Shown: piece by piece, positions 6,936-16,118 of the stretch | Numbering within the stretch: position 1 is the stretch's first letter | Layout: every line of letters starts with the position of its first letter | DNA from: Bacteroides caecigallinarum | Lineage (GTDB): Bacteria > Bacteroidota > Bacteroidia > Bacteroidales > Bacteroidaceae | Reading direction: 5' to 3' | NCBI RefSeq assembly: GCF_016901995.1 | Contig: NZ_JACJLE010000010.1 | Location: forward strand, 17,759 to 81,758 | Length of the DNA stretch: 64,000 nucleotides | Translations under genes and position numbers: made by a program | The notes under the pieces: model-generated | Seen by the model: only the letters and a program-made list of their open reading frames with translations | Told to the model about the DNA's origin: nothing | Database searches by the model: none

Positions 6936-9900
6936 ATGACTAAACAAAAAAAATTCATCACTTGTGATGGTAACCAGGCTGCAGCACATATCTCGTATAT
7001 GTTCTCAGAAGTAGCAGCTATCTACCCTATCACTCCATCTTCTACAATGGCTGAATATGTAGATGAATGGGCTGCCGCAGGACGTAAAAACATCTTCGGC
7101 GAAACAGTTCTTGTTCAGGAAATGCAGTCAGAAGGCGGTGCAGCAGGTGCTGTACACGGATCTCTTCAGGCTGGTGCCTTGACTACTACTTACACTGCAT
7201 CTCAGGGTCTTCTTCTTATGATCCCTAACATGTATAAGATTGCAGGTGAATTCCTTCCATGTGTATTCCACGTATCAGCTCGTACACTTGCTTCTCACGC
7301 ATTGTGTATCTTCGGTGACCATCAGGACGTTATGTCTTGCCGTCAGACTGGTTTCGCTATGCTTTGCGAAGGTTCTGTACAGGAAGTTATGGATTTGGCC
7401 GGTGTTGCTCACTTGTCAACTATCAAATCACGCGTTCCATTCTTGAACTTCTTCGATGGTTTCCGTACTTCACACGAAATACAGAAAATCGAAATGTTGG
7501 AAAACGAAGACCTCGCTCCACTTATCGACCAGAAAGCTTTGGCTGAATTCCGTGAACGTGCACTAAGCCCTAATAAGCCAGTTGCACGCGGTATGGCTGA
7601 AAACCCAGACCACTTCTTCCAGCACAGAGAATCATGCAACCCATTCTATGACGCAGTTCCTGCTATCGTAGAAGAATATATGAACGAAATCAGCAAGATT
7701 ACAGGACGTAACTACGGCTTGTTCAACTACTATGGTGCTGAAGACGCTGAACGCGTAATCATCGCTATGGGTTCTGTAACAGAAGCTGCTCGCGAAGCTA
7801 TCGACCACTTGATGGCTAACGGCGAAAAAGTTGGTTTGGTTTCTGTACACTTGTATCGTCCGTTCTCAGCTAAACACTTCTTGGCTGCTGTACCTAAGAC
7901 TGCTAAACGTATCGCAGTTCTTGACCGTACAAAAGAACCTGGAGCTAACGGTGAACCTCTTTACCTTGACGTTAAAGACTGCTTCTACGGACAGGAAAAT
8001 GCTCCTGTTATCGTTGGTGGACGCTACGGTCTTGGTTCTAAGGATACAACTCCTGCTCAGATCCTTTCTGTTTACGAAAACTTGGCTTTGCCTACTCCAA
8101 AAGACCATTTCACAATCGGTATAGTTGACGACGTTACATTCACTTCTCTTCCTAAGAAAGAAGAAATCGCTCTTGGCGGTGAAGGTATGTTCGAAGCTAA
8201 ATTCTACGGACTTGGTGCTGACGGTACTGTAGGTGCTAACAAGAACTCAGTTAAGATTATCGGTGACAACACTAACAAATATTGCCAGGCATACTTCTCT
8301 TACGACTCTAAGAAGTCTGGTGGTTTCACTTGCTCTCACTTGCGTTTCGGTGACCACCCAATCCGCTCTACATACTTGGTAACTACTCCTAACTTCGTAG
8401 CTTGCCACGTACAGGCTTACTTGCACATGTACGATGTAACTCGCGGTTTGCGTAAGAACGGTACTTTCCTTCTTAACACTATCTGGGAAGGTGAAGAACT
8501 TGCTAAGAACTTGCCTAACAAGGTTAAGAAATATTTCGCAGAAAACAATATCACTGTTTACTACATCAATGCAACTAAGATTGCTCAGGAAATCGGTCTT
8601 GGTAACCGTACTAACACAATCCTTCAGTCTGCATTCTTCCGTATCACAGGCGTTATCCCTGTAGAACTTGCTGTAGAACAGATGAAGAAATTCATCGTTA
8701 AGTCTTACGGTAAGAAGGGTGAGGACGTTGTAAACAAGAACTATGCTGCTGTTGACCGCGGTGGTGAATACAAACAGCTTACTGTAGATCCAGCATGGGC
8801 TAGCCTCGAAGTTGAAGGTGCTGCTGCTAACAACGATCCAGCATTCATCAACGAAGTTGTTCGTCCTATCAACGCTCAGGATGGTGACTTGCTTCCAGTT
8901 TCTGCATTCAAGGGTATCGAAGACGGTACTTGGCATCAGGGAACAGCTAAATACGAAAAACGTGGTGTAGCTGCTTTCGTTCCAGAATGGAATGCTGAAA
9001 ACTGTATCCAGTGTAACAAGTGTGCTTACGTTTGTCCTCACGCTGCTATCCGTCCATTCGTTCTTGACGCTAACGAACAGGCTGGTGCTAACTTCACTAC
9101 ATTGAAGGCTGTAGGTAAGCAGTTCGACGGTATGACATTCCGTATGCAGGTTGACGTAATGGACTGCTTGGGTTGCGGTAACTGTGCTGACGTATGTCCG
9201 GGTAATCCTAAGAAGGGTGGTAAGGCTCTTACTATGAAACCTCTTGAAACTCAGCTTGCTGAAGCTGCTAACTGGACTTACTGCGCTGAAAACGTTAAGA
9301 GCAAACAGCACTTGGTTGACATCAAGGCTAACGTTAAGAACTCTCAGTTCGCTACTCCATTGTTCGAGTTCTCTGGAGCTTGCTCAGGTTGTGGTGAAAC
9401 TCCATACGTTAAATTGATTTCTCAGTTGTTCGGTGACCGTGAAATGGTAGCTAACGCAACAGGATGTTCTTCTATCTACTCTGGTTCAGTTCCTTCAACT
9501 CCATATACAACAAACGAAAAGGGTCAGGGTCCAGCATGGGCTAACTCATTGTTCGAAGACTTCTGCGAATTCGGTCTTGGTATGGAATTGGCTAACAAAA
9601 AACTCCGCAACCGTCTGGAAGAAGCAATGAAGGCTGCTATCGCTGCTGAAGGTACTCCAGCTGAATATAAAGAAGCATTCCAGGAATGGATTGACGGTCG
9701 CAACGATGCTGACAAGAGCAAAGCTGCTGCTGAAAAGATTATCCCTATGGTAGAAGCTGCAAAAGACAAGTGCTCTTACTGCGCTACTATCGCTGAATTC
9801 AAAGACTACCTGGTAAAACGCTCACAGTGGATTATCGGTGGTGACGGTGCTTCTTACGATATAGGTTACGGTGGTCTTGACCACGTTATCGCTTCTGGTG

Positions 9901-10487
9901 AAGATGTAAACATCCTTGTACTTGATACAGAAGTTTACTCTAACACTGGTGGTCAGTCATCTAAGGCTACTCCTCTTGGTGCTATCGCTAAATTCGCTGC
10001 ATCTGGTAAGAGAGTACGCAAGAAAGACCTTGGTATGATAGCTACAACTTACGGATATGTTTACGTTGCACAGATTGCAATGGGTGCTGACCAGGCTCAG
10101 ACATTGAAGGCTATCCGCGAAGCTGAAGCTTATCCAGGTCCATCATTGGTTATCGCTTATGCTCCATGTATCAACCACGGTTTGAAAGCTGGTATGGGTA
10201 AATCTCAGGCTGAAGAGGCTAAGGCTGTAGAATGTGGTTACTGGCACTTGTGGCGCTTCAACCCAGCATTGGAAGAAGAAGGTAAGAACCCATTCTCACT
10301 TGACTCTAAAGAACCAAACTGGGAAGGATTCCAGGATTACTTGAAGGGCGAAGTTCGTTTCGCTTCTGTAATGAAACAGTATCCTACTGAAGCCGCTGAC
10401 TTGTTCGCTGCTTGCGAAGACATGGCTAAGAAACGCTATGCTTCTTACAAGCGTATGGCTGCAATGGACTGGAGCGAAGAAAAATAA
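6936..10487 (+). CDS. nifJ: Pyruvate:ferredoxin (flavodoxin) oxidoreductase
   Basis: This 1183-residue cytoplasmic enzyme oxidises pyruvate with CoA to acetyl-CoA and CO2 and reduces ferredoxin, the central anaerobic step of pyruvate use. It is the single-chain form with fused domains: N-terminal pyrimidine-binding and transketolase-like domains, a gamma domain, two 4Fe-4S motifs (CIQCNKCAYVCP from Cys690, CLGCGNCADVCP from Cys744), and the C-terminal thiamine-diphosphate domain with GDGASYDIGYGG and N-T-G-G-Q-S-S-K. The proximal-cluster motif CSGCGETPY is also present. Codon use is very narrow (CTT, TTG, GCT, AAC and GAA preferred), as in highly expressed genes. A strong terminator follows. 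Confidence 0.97.
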   Translation: MTKQKKFITCDGNQAAAHISYMFSEVAAIYPITPSSTMAEYVDEWAAAGRKNIFGETVLVQEMQSEGGAAGAVHGSLQAGALTTTYTASQGLLLMIPNMYKIAGEFLPCVFHVSARTLASHALCIFGDHQDVMSCRQTGFAMLCEGSVQEVMDLAGVAHLSTIKSRVPFLNFFDGFRTSHEIQKIEMLENEDLAPLIDQKALAEFRERALSPNKPVARGMAENPDHFFQHRESCNPFYDAVPAIVEEYMNEISKITGRNYGLFNYYGAEDAERVIIAMGSVTEAAREAIDHLMANGEKVGLVSVHLYRPFSAKHFLAAVPKTAKRIAVLDRTKEPGANGEPLYLDVKDCFYGQENAPVIVGGRYGLGSKDTTPAQILSVYENLALPTPKDHFTIGIVDDVTFTSLPKKEEIALGGEGMFEAKFYGLGADGTVGANKNSVKIIGDNTNKYCQAYFSYDSKKSGGFTCSHLRFGDHPIRSTYLVTTPNFVACHVQAYLHMYDVTRGLRKNGTFLLNTIWEGEELAKNLPNKVKKYFAENNITVYYINATKIAQEIGLGNRTNTILQSAFFRITGVIPVELAVEQMKKFIVKSYGKKGEDVVNKNYAAVDRGGEYKQLTVDPAWASLEVEGAAANNDPAFINEVVRPINAQDGDLLPVSAFKGIEDGTWHQGTAKYEKRGVAAFVPEWNAENCIQCNKCAYVCPHAAIRPFVLDANEQAGANFTTLKAVGKQFDGMTFRMQVDVMDCLGCGNCADVCPGNPKKGGKALTMKPLETQLAEAANWTYCAENVKSKQHLVDIKANVKNSQFATPLFEFSGACSGCGETPYVKLISQLFGDREMVANATGCSSIYSGSVPSTPYTTNEKGQGPAWANSLFEDFCEFGLGMELANKKLRNRLEEAMKAAIAAEGTPAEYKEAFQEWIDGRNDADKSKAAAEKIIPMVEAAKDKCSYCATIAEFKDYLVKRSQWIIGGDGASYDIGYGGLDHVIASGEDVNILVLDTEVYSNTGGQSSKATPLGAIAKFAASGKRVRKKDLGMIATTYGYVYVAQIAMGADQAQTLKAIREAEAYPGPSLVIAYAPCINHGLKAGMGKSQAEEAKAVECGYWHLWRFNPALEEEGKNPFSLDSKEPNWEGFQDYLKGEVRFASVMKQYPTEAADLFAACEDMAKKRYASYKRMAAMDWSEEK

Positions 10488-10512
10488 TCTAGTCACAGAT
10501 TAATATAAAAAG

Positions 10513-10555
10513 GACGGCTGAATACCAAAAAAGTTTTCAGCCGTCTTATTTTTTT
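10513..10555. terminator. Bidirectional terminator between nifJ and the response regulator gene
   Basis: GACGGCTGAA at 10513-10522 pairs exactly with TTCAGCCGTC at 10536-10545, followed by a T-rich run. An A-rich run on the other side gives the convergent regulator transcript a T-tail too. Confidence 0.85.
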
Positions 10556-10567
10556 ATATATAATAAA

Positions 10568-11329
10568 TCAAAAGATACAGAATTGTTCCATCAAACCTTT
10601 TTTATACTTTCTGGAAACAACCACTTCGGTGCAATCCTCAAAAGGTGGACATAACACACAATTATTGTCATGAATCATGACCAGAAAATCCATGTTCACA
10701 ATATATGACTGATGTACTTGCACAAACTTATTGTCAAACGCACACAAGAACTCTGCAGAAACATTTCTTCTCAAAGCAACATTCTCGCCTGTGGTAAGTA
10801 CGGCCTCCCATATCTTTCTATCAGAAGCATATCTGAAGAAACCTACATCAGCCGTCTTTATCATTCTCATTTCACCTGTTGGCAACAATACCATGAATGA
10901 TGAGTCTTTATGTACATTCACAATATCTTCTCTTTCAAAAAGAGCAGGTTTGCTTTCATAATCTACAAGAAATCTTGATATGACTATCTCAAATTCTTTC
11001 CTGTCAATCGGCTTTAATAGAAAATCAAAAGCACTGTTTCTTAATGCGTTGATCATATATTTGTCGTGAGCTGTATAGAATACTACACGCATATTCCATT
11101 TTATGTCGTTCTTGATCTCTCCCAAAAGTTCCATTCCATACATTTCGGGCAACTCAACATCCAAGAAAAGCAAGTCAGGCTGAACACGTTTTATCATACT
11201 GATTCCTGATGTTGCATCGTGAGCTACACCATCTACATGAAATCTTGGAAAAGTCTTCAACTGCTCGATTAAAGCTCTTGCCGATTCCGGTTCATCGTCT
11301 ATTATCGCTACTTTAAAAAATGCAGACAT
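10568..11329 (-). CDS. LytTR-family response regulator
   Basis: A 253-residue two-component regulator. The receiver domain (about 1-125) shows the acidic pair in IIDDEPESA, phospho-acceptor Asp57 in LFLDVELPEM and the conserved lysine in FLLKPIDRKEF. The C-terminal LytTR DNA-binding domain (about 150-253) contains F-V-Q-V-H-Q-S-Y-I-V-N. It starts 2 bases after the sensor kinase gene stop and is certainly co-transcribed with it. Regulators of this type usually bind direct repeats upstream of envelope or transport genes; the target here is not identifiable. Confidence 0.92.
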   Translation of the reverse strand: MSAFFKVAIIDDEPESARALIEQLKTFPRFHVDGVAHDATSGISMIKRVQPDLLFLDVELPEMYGMELLGEIKNDIKWNMRVVFYTAHDKYMINALRNSAFDFLLKPIDRKEFEIVISRFLVDYESKPALFEREDIVNVHKDSSFMVLLPTGEMRMIKTADVGFFRYASDRKIWEAVLTTGENVALRRNVSAEFLCAFDNKFVQVHQSYIVNMDFLVMIHDNNCVLCPPFEDCTEVVVSRKYKKGLMEQFCIF

Positions 11330-11331
11330 AA

Positions 11332-13350
11332 TTATTTTCTGATTTTATAAGAGTAACCCATTGGCAGTGAATATCTGATTTGACAACCTGTTTCCGAGTT
11401 CTCTAATTGTACATTTATAATTCTCATAGTAATTGGTTCCTTATTATACATATTAAGCAACTGGATGCTCTGTGTAACGACTTTAAGCCCTGTACCTGTT
11501 CCACGGTTACTACTGTCACGCTTAAAGCCACCACCATTATCAGTAATGCTTATATTAATCTTGTTATTCTCCTTCTCGACTTTTATCCAGAGATTCTTCA
11601 CTCCTTCCTTGGTTTTCAAAGCATGTTTCAAGGCGTTCTCAACAGGAATCTGGATTAACATTGAAGGAATTTCTATTTCTTTAAGAGGAACGTCATCGCC
11701 TACGTTTATATAATAATGAAAATCATTACCCATAGTCTGTTCCTGTAATGAAATATATGTCTTCACAAAATCAAGCTCATCATTCAGACTTATACATAGA
11801 TTACCTGTCAGTTCAAGATTTTTTCGTATCAATTTTGAAAGGTTCACCAGGCTGTTTTTGTCCTCTTCGTTATTAAATTTCACTACTTCCCTGTTCAATA
11901 CATTAAAAATAAAGTGAGGTGATATCCTGTTTCTTATATTTTCAAGTCGTAATGAACTGATATCCTTTTGCATATTCCAGATTCTTTTGTCAGTTCTACG
12001 CTTTCTATGTATAATGAATATACCGGACAATGAAACAATGAGAAGAGAGCCCAACACCAAAACGTAAATCCATTGGTGTAACATAGTAACCTGACTTTCT
12101 TTTTCCTTGATGAAAAACTCTTTCTTCATCAATGTACTGTCCTGTTTATATTTCAAGCTAATTTCAGCGGAACGCATTTTAATTCTTTCATTTCTGATAG
12201 AATCATCCATATGAGTATTATTCATCTGATATTTGTAAGCATTCTTATAGTCCCCTTTCTTCTCAAAATAATGTTGAAGATACTTATTACGTATAAGCAG
12301 CATATTAGGTTCTATAAAATCAGGCTGTACAGCACCAGATATAATTTTAGAAGCCAAATCTACCTTTCCTTTCTTTAATGCCAATTCTATCAACTGAGTC
12401 TCAATATAATATAAGGCAGATACATGATTTATTGATTTGAAAAAAGAATAACAGTCTTCTAGATATAGTGTAGCGGAATCTGTCTGATTCATAAGCATAA
12501 ACACTTCACCCATATTGACTTTGGTGAAATTACGCTCAAACTCCATACTAGGATAAGAGTTTGCCAATGCCAAAGACTTTCGGAAATATTCCATTGATTT
12601 TTCATAGTCTCCACGATAATAATAAGAATTTCCTCTATTATTCAAATATATGTGCTTCTCGAAAGGCAACATCATATCGTAATACTTTCCTGCCTTATCA
12701 TAATAATAATCACACTGATTGTAATCACGTAAATCCATATATACCTGAGCAAGTCCATAATATGAAGGAAATCTATTATTTTCAGGAATCTGGAGGGAAT
12801 CTGAAATCAATAGCGACTTACGATACCAATATGCTCCTAAATCAAATTTACCACAACGCACGTAAGAGTCTGCCAAGTTTATTGAAATATCAACCAAATC
12901 ATGCGACAATCCCAGTCTTGATGAACTTTTGTATGCTTTATCGAAATAAATTACAGCAGAATCCATAACAGATCTTCTGGCGTATAAATTACCGCGCATA
13001 TTATTTACGCTGGCCAGAATCTTATACATTTTTTTCTCATCACTATATTTTGCAAAATACTCTGATATGCTATCCAATAATATTTTAACAGAATCATATT
13101 CGGACATGAACAATTTAGCTTTCGATTTTAACAGCAACAGAGAATAATACTTTTCATTAAAACCGGAAACAGCAATTGCACTGTCCAATTTCTTGACTAC
13201 AATATCTGGATAAGCCCCTAACAATGTATCACATTCAAACATGAAATCGTCATTATATACATCTGTTCCCCTTTCTTTTTCCGAAGTACAAGCTGTATGC
13301 AATAAAAATGAAGTTGCCACACAAAATATGATTGCAAAAAACCTACTCAT
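11332..13350 (-). CDS. LytS-type sensor histidine kinase with TPR sensor domain and lipobox
   Basis: A 672-residue sensor. The N-terminal signal ends with L-H-T-A-C (Cys20), which reads as a lipobox. About 380 residues of TPR-like helical repeats follow (for example Y-Y-Y-R-G-D-Y-E-K-S-M-E-Y-F-R-K-S). A membrane segment sits near 425-446. The kinase core is of the His_kinase class, with His479 in ISPHFIFNVLN and an ATPase domain containing N-A-L-K-H-A-L and ITDNGGG. The TPR region should be periplasmic. Combining a lipoprotein-type start with a membrane-spanning kinase is unusual, but the signal could simply be uncleaved. Its partner is the LytTR regulator immediately downstream. Confidence 0.9.
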   Translation of the reverse strand: MSRFFAIIFCVATSFLLHTACTSEKERGTDVYNDDFMFECDTLLGAYPDIVVKKLDSAIAVSGFNEKYYSLLLLKSKAKLFMSEYDSVKILLDSISEYFAKYSDEKKMYKILASVNNMRGNLYARRSVMDSAVIYFDKAYKSSSRLGLSHDLVDISINLADSYVRCGKFDLGAYWYRKSLLISDSLQIPENNRFPSYYGLAQVYMDLRDYNQCDYYYDKAGKYYDMMLPFEKHIYLNNRGNSYYYRGDYEKSMEYFRKSLALANSYPSMEFERNFTKVNMGEVFMLMNQTDSATLYLEDCYSFFKSINHVSALYYIETQLIELALKKGKVDLASKIISGAVQPDFIEPNMLLIRNKYLQHYFEKKGDYKNAYKYQMNNTHMDDSIRNERIKMRSAEISLKYKQDSTLMKKEFFIKEKESQVTMLHQWIYVLVLGSLLIVSLSGIFIIHRKRRTDKRIWNMQKDISSLRLENIRNRISPHFIFNVLNREVVKFNNEEDKNSLVNLSKLIRKNLELTGNLCISLNDELDFVKTYISLQEQTMGNDFHYYINVGDDVPLKEIEIPSMLIQIPVENALKHALKTKEGVKNLWIKVEKENNKINISITDNGGGFKRDSSNRGTGTGLKVVTQSIQLLNMYNKEPITMRIINVQLENSETGCQIRYSLPMGYSYKIRK

Positions 13351-13560
13351 AATTAATATTTATTTCACTTACAAAGAAATAAAAAAACATATTAGAAAAC
13401 AAAAGTTATAATTGATTATTTATGTTTACAAGTAAACAAGTTTTTAATTTTTGTATAATCATAAAAAAGCAATGATTTCATGGGTAAAAAAATAGAAGTT
13501 TCGATTACAATCAAACCAAAAAAATTGATGATATTTGCAGTGAAAATAAGCAACAAAGAC

Positions 13561-14856
13561 ATGAACTATAAAGAAACAATTGAATATTTATATAACGTTA
13601 CGCCTTTATTCCAGAATATAGGCAAAGACGCGTACAAGGAAGGTCTGGACAATACTATCAAACTGGACAATTATTTTAATCATCCGCACAAGAATTTCAA
13701 GACAATACATATTGCCGGTACTAACGGCAAAGGCTCATGCTCGCATACTATAGCAGCCATACTGCAATCTGCCGGATATAAGACTGGATTATATACTTCA
13801 CCACATCTGGTTGATTTCAGCGAGCGCATAAGAGTAAACGGTGAACCTATCGAGGAAGAATTTGTGATAAATTTTGTAAAAGACCACAAGAGTTTCTTCG
13901 AGCCATTGCATCCTTCTTTTTTTGAATTGACAACTGCAATGGCCTTTCTATATTTTTCGCAAAAGGAAGTAGATGTAGCCGTTATAGAAGTCGGTTTAGG
14001 CGGACGCCTCGACTGTACAAACATCATTACTCCGGATCTTAGTATAATTACAAACATTAGTCTGGATCACACACAGTTTTTGGGTAACACACTTGAGAAA
14101 ATAGCCGGCGAAAAAGCCGGTATCATAAAGCACAACATTCCGGTAATTATAGGCGAATATACTCCTGAAACTAAAGAAGTTTTTTCTAACAAAGCAAAAA
14201 CTGTAGGTACGGAAATCACGTTTGCACAAGATAATAAACTTGTAAAAAGCACATCGACAGACAATAATGGACATTTTATCTATCATACAAACGAGATAGA
14301 AAACCTTTATGGAGAACTGAACGGCTATTGCCAATTAAAAAACACCAATACTATCCTTAACGCAGTAAAGAAACTAAAAGAAATAGGATATAACATCAAC
14401 GTAAAGGACATCGAGAACGGATTTAAAAATGTATGCAAACTTACCGGTCTCATGGGAAGATGGCAAAAGCTTGAAGAAAAACCGACCTTAATATGTGACA
14501 CCGGACATAACACAGGTGGAATGCAGTATATAGTGGAGCAGTTATCATACATGAAGTATGATAACTTACATTTCATAATAGGGATGGTAAACGACAAAGA
14601 TATAAACGGAGTCATTTCAATGTTGCCTAAAAACGCTATATATTATTTCACACAGGCATCTGTAAAAAGAGCTTTACCTGCAAACGAAATAAAAGCCATA
14701 GGAAACAGCCATGGATTGCAGGGAAATGCATACAATAGCGTAAAAGAAGCACTCGAAGCTGCCAAAAAGAACGCAAGTGAAAATGACATGATATTTGTTG
14801 GTGGAAGCACTTTTATTGTATCTGACCTTATTGTATTATACAAAAATCATAATTAA
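13561..14856 (+). CDS. folC: Bifunctional folylpolyglutamate synthase/dihydrofolate synthase
   Basis: A 431-residue cytoplasmic ligase of the Mur ligase family that adds glutamate to dihydropteroate and folates using ATP. The ATP loop IAGTNGKGSCSHT and the folate-binding stretch YTSPHLVDFSERIRVNG are intact, as are VEVGLGGRLDCTN and a C-terminal D-T-G-H-N. The open frame extends 27 codons further upstream, but those residues are lysine-rich and unlike the family; a weak promoter-like GATATTTG at 13529-13536 lies inside the extension. I therefore start at the ATG of MNYKETIEYL. It stands alone between the divergent sensor kinase and the galactose genes. Confidence 0.93.
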   Translation: MNYKETIEYLYNVTPLFQNIGKDAYKEGLDNTIKLDNYFNHPHKNFKTIHIAGTNGKGSCSHTIAAILQSAGYKTGLYTSPHLVDFSERIRVNGEPIEEEFVINFVKDHKSFFEPLHPSFFELTTAMAFLYFSQKEVDVAVIEVGLGGRLDCTNIITPDLSIITNISLDHTQFLGNTLEKIAGEKAGIIKHNIPVIIGEYTPETKEVFSNKAKTVGTEITFAQDNKLVKSTSTDNNGHFIYHTNEIENLYGELNGYCQLKNTNTILNAVKKLKEIGYNINVKDIENGFKNVCKLTGLMGRWQKLEEKPTLICDTGHNTGGMQYIVEQLSYMKYDNLHFIIGMVNDKDINGVISMLPKNAIYYFTQASVKRALPANEIKAIGNSHGLQGNAYNSVKEALEAAKKNASENDMIFVGGSTFIVSDLIVLYKNHN

Positions 14857-14907
14857 ACAAAATAACAACATTTATAAAGATAAATACGACTTCTTTTAGC
14901 AAAAATG

Positions 14908-14939
14908 TTTGGGTATTTTAAATAAAATCTTTTTATTTG
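14908..14939 (+). promoter_or_regulatory. Probable promoter of the galactose operon
   Basis: TTTG at 14908-14911 and TTTATTTG at 14932-14939, 20 bases apart, fit the Bacteroidetes promoter with one mismatch in the -7 box. Transcription would start near 14946, about 38 bases before the galM ATG. Confidence 0.55.
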
Positions 14940-14983
14940 CACAACAAAATAAATTATGTGTAAATAGAAAGATTTTTTAATAT

Positions 14984-16078
14984 ATGGACAACACATTTTA
15001 CCATGAAAACAATTTAAGCGGTCTTAAAAAAGAAGACTTCCAAAAAACAATTGATGGAAAACATACAGACCTCTTTATTTTATCAAATGAAAAAGGTGCA
15101 GAAATTGCAGTAACAAACTATGGAGGTGCCATACTGACAATTATGGTACCAGACAAAAACGGTAAAATAGAAAATGTTATACAAGGACACGACAGTATTG
15201 ATGGCGTAATAAACAGTCCGGAACCTTTTTTAAGTACCCTTATCGGAAGATATGGAAACAGAATAGCAAAAGGTAAATTCAAATTAGACGGAAAAGAATA
15301 TAATCTTACTATAAATAACGGTCCTAATTCATTACATGGAGGCCCAACTGGATATCATGCCCGCGTATGGGATGCTGAACAAACAAGCAAACAGAGCGTA
15401 ACATTGCATTATTTATCCAAAGACGGAGAAGAGGGATTCCCTGGTAATTTGGATATAACTGTTATATATACCCTATCTGACAATAACGAACTAATCATAA
15501 CATATACAGCCATTACAGATAAAAAGACTTTGGTAAACCTAACACATCATGCTTTCTTTAGTCTTTCAGGAGTTAAAAATCCTACTCCATCTGTAGAGAA
15601 CAATATTCTTACTATTAATGCCGACTTCTATACTCCGATAGACGAGGTTTCAATACCTACCGGAGAAATCAGCAAAGTAGAAGGAACACCAATGGACTTC
15701 AGAACTCCACAAACTGTTGGTAGCAGAATTAATGACAAATTCCAACAGCTGATATACGGTGCAGGATACGACCACTGCTATGTTCTGAATAAAGAAGAAC
15801 AAGGAGCCTTGACATTTGCAGCAAAATGTGTTGAACCGATAAGCGGAAGAAGTATGGAGGTTTATACTACTGAGCCTGGAGTACAACTATATACAGCCAA
15901 CTGGCATAGTGGTTTCAGCGGTTATCATGGTGCAACATTCCCTGCCAGAAGTGCAATATGCTTCGAAGCACAACGTTTCCCTGACACACCCAATAAAGGT
16001 CACTTCCCATCAGCAGTACTAACACCGGGAGAAACTTATCATCAAGTAACTATATACAAATTCGGAATAGAAAAATAA
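14984..16078 (+). CDS. galM: Aldose 1-epimerase (galactose mutarotase)
   Basis: A 364-residue beta-sandwich enzyme that interconverts alpha and beta anomers of galactose or glucose so that GalK can use the alpha form. Family motifs visible are IGRYGNRIAKGKF, NGPNSLHGG with the first catalytic histidine, and NLTHHAFFSLSG with the second histidine; the catalytic glutamate lies in CFEAQRFPD near the end. There is no signal peptide, so it is cytoplasmic. The symporter gene starts 40 bases after its stop, and galK follows, giving a Leloir-pathway entry operon. Confidence 0.95.
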   Translation: MDNTFYHENNLSGLKKEDFQKTIDGKHTDLFILSNEKGAEIAVTNYGGAILTIMVPDKNGKIENVIQGHDSIDGVINSPEPFLSTLIGRYGNRIAKGKFKLDGKEYNLTINNGPNSLHGGPTGYHARVWDAEQTSKQSVTLHYLSKDGEEGFPGNLDITVIYTLSDNNELIITYTAITDKKTLVNLTHHAFFSLSGVKNPTPSVENNILTINADFYTPIDEVSIPTGEISKVEGTPMDFRTPQTVGSRINDKFQQLIYGAGYDHCYVLNKEEQGALTFAAKCVEPISGRSMEVYTTEPGVQLYTANWHSGFSGYHGATFPARSAICFEAQRFPDTPNKGHFPSAVLTPGETYHQVTIYKFGIEK

Positions 16079-16118
16079 ATAAACCTAATAATTAATCATT
16101 TTATCTTTTAAACAAATT

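Noticed and set aside
8247..9311. A 354-codon open frame on the minus strand within nifJ
   Set aside because: It is a by-product of the extreme codon bias of nifJ. The translation has no recognisable domain, no promoter and no ribosome site, and nifJ is certain on the other strand.
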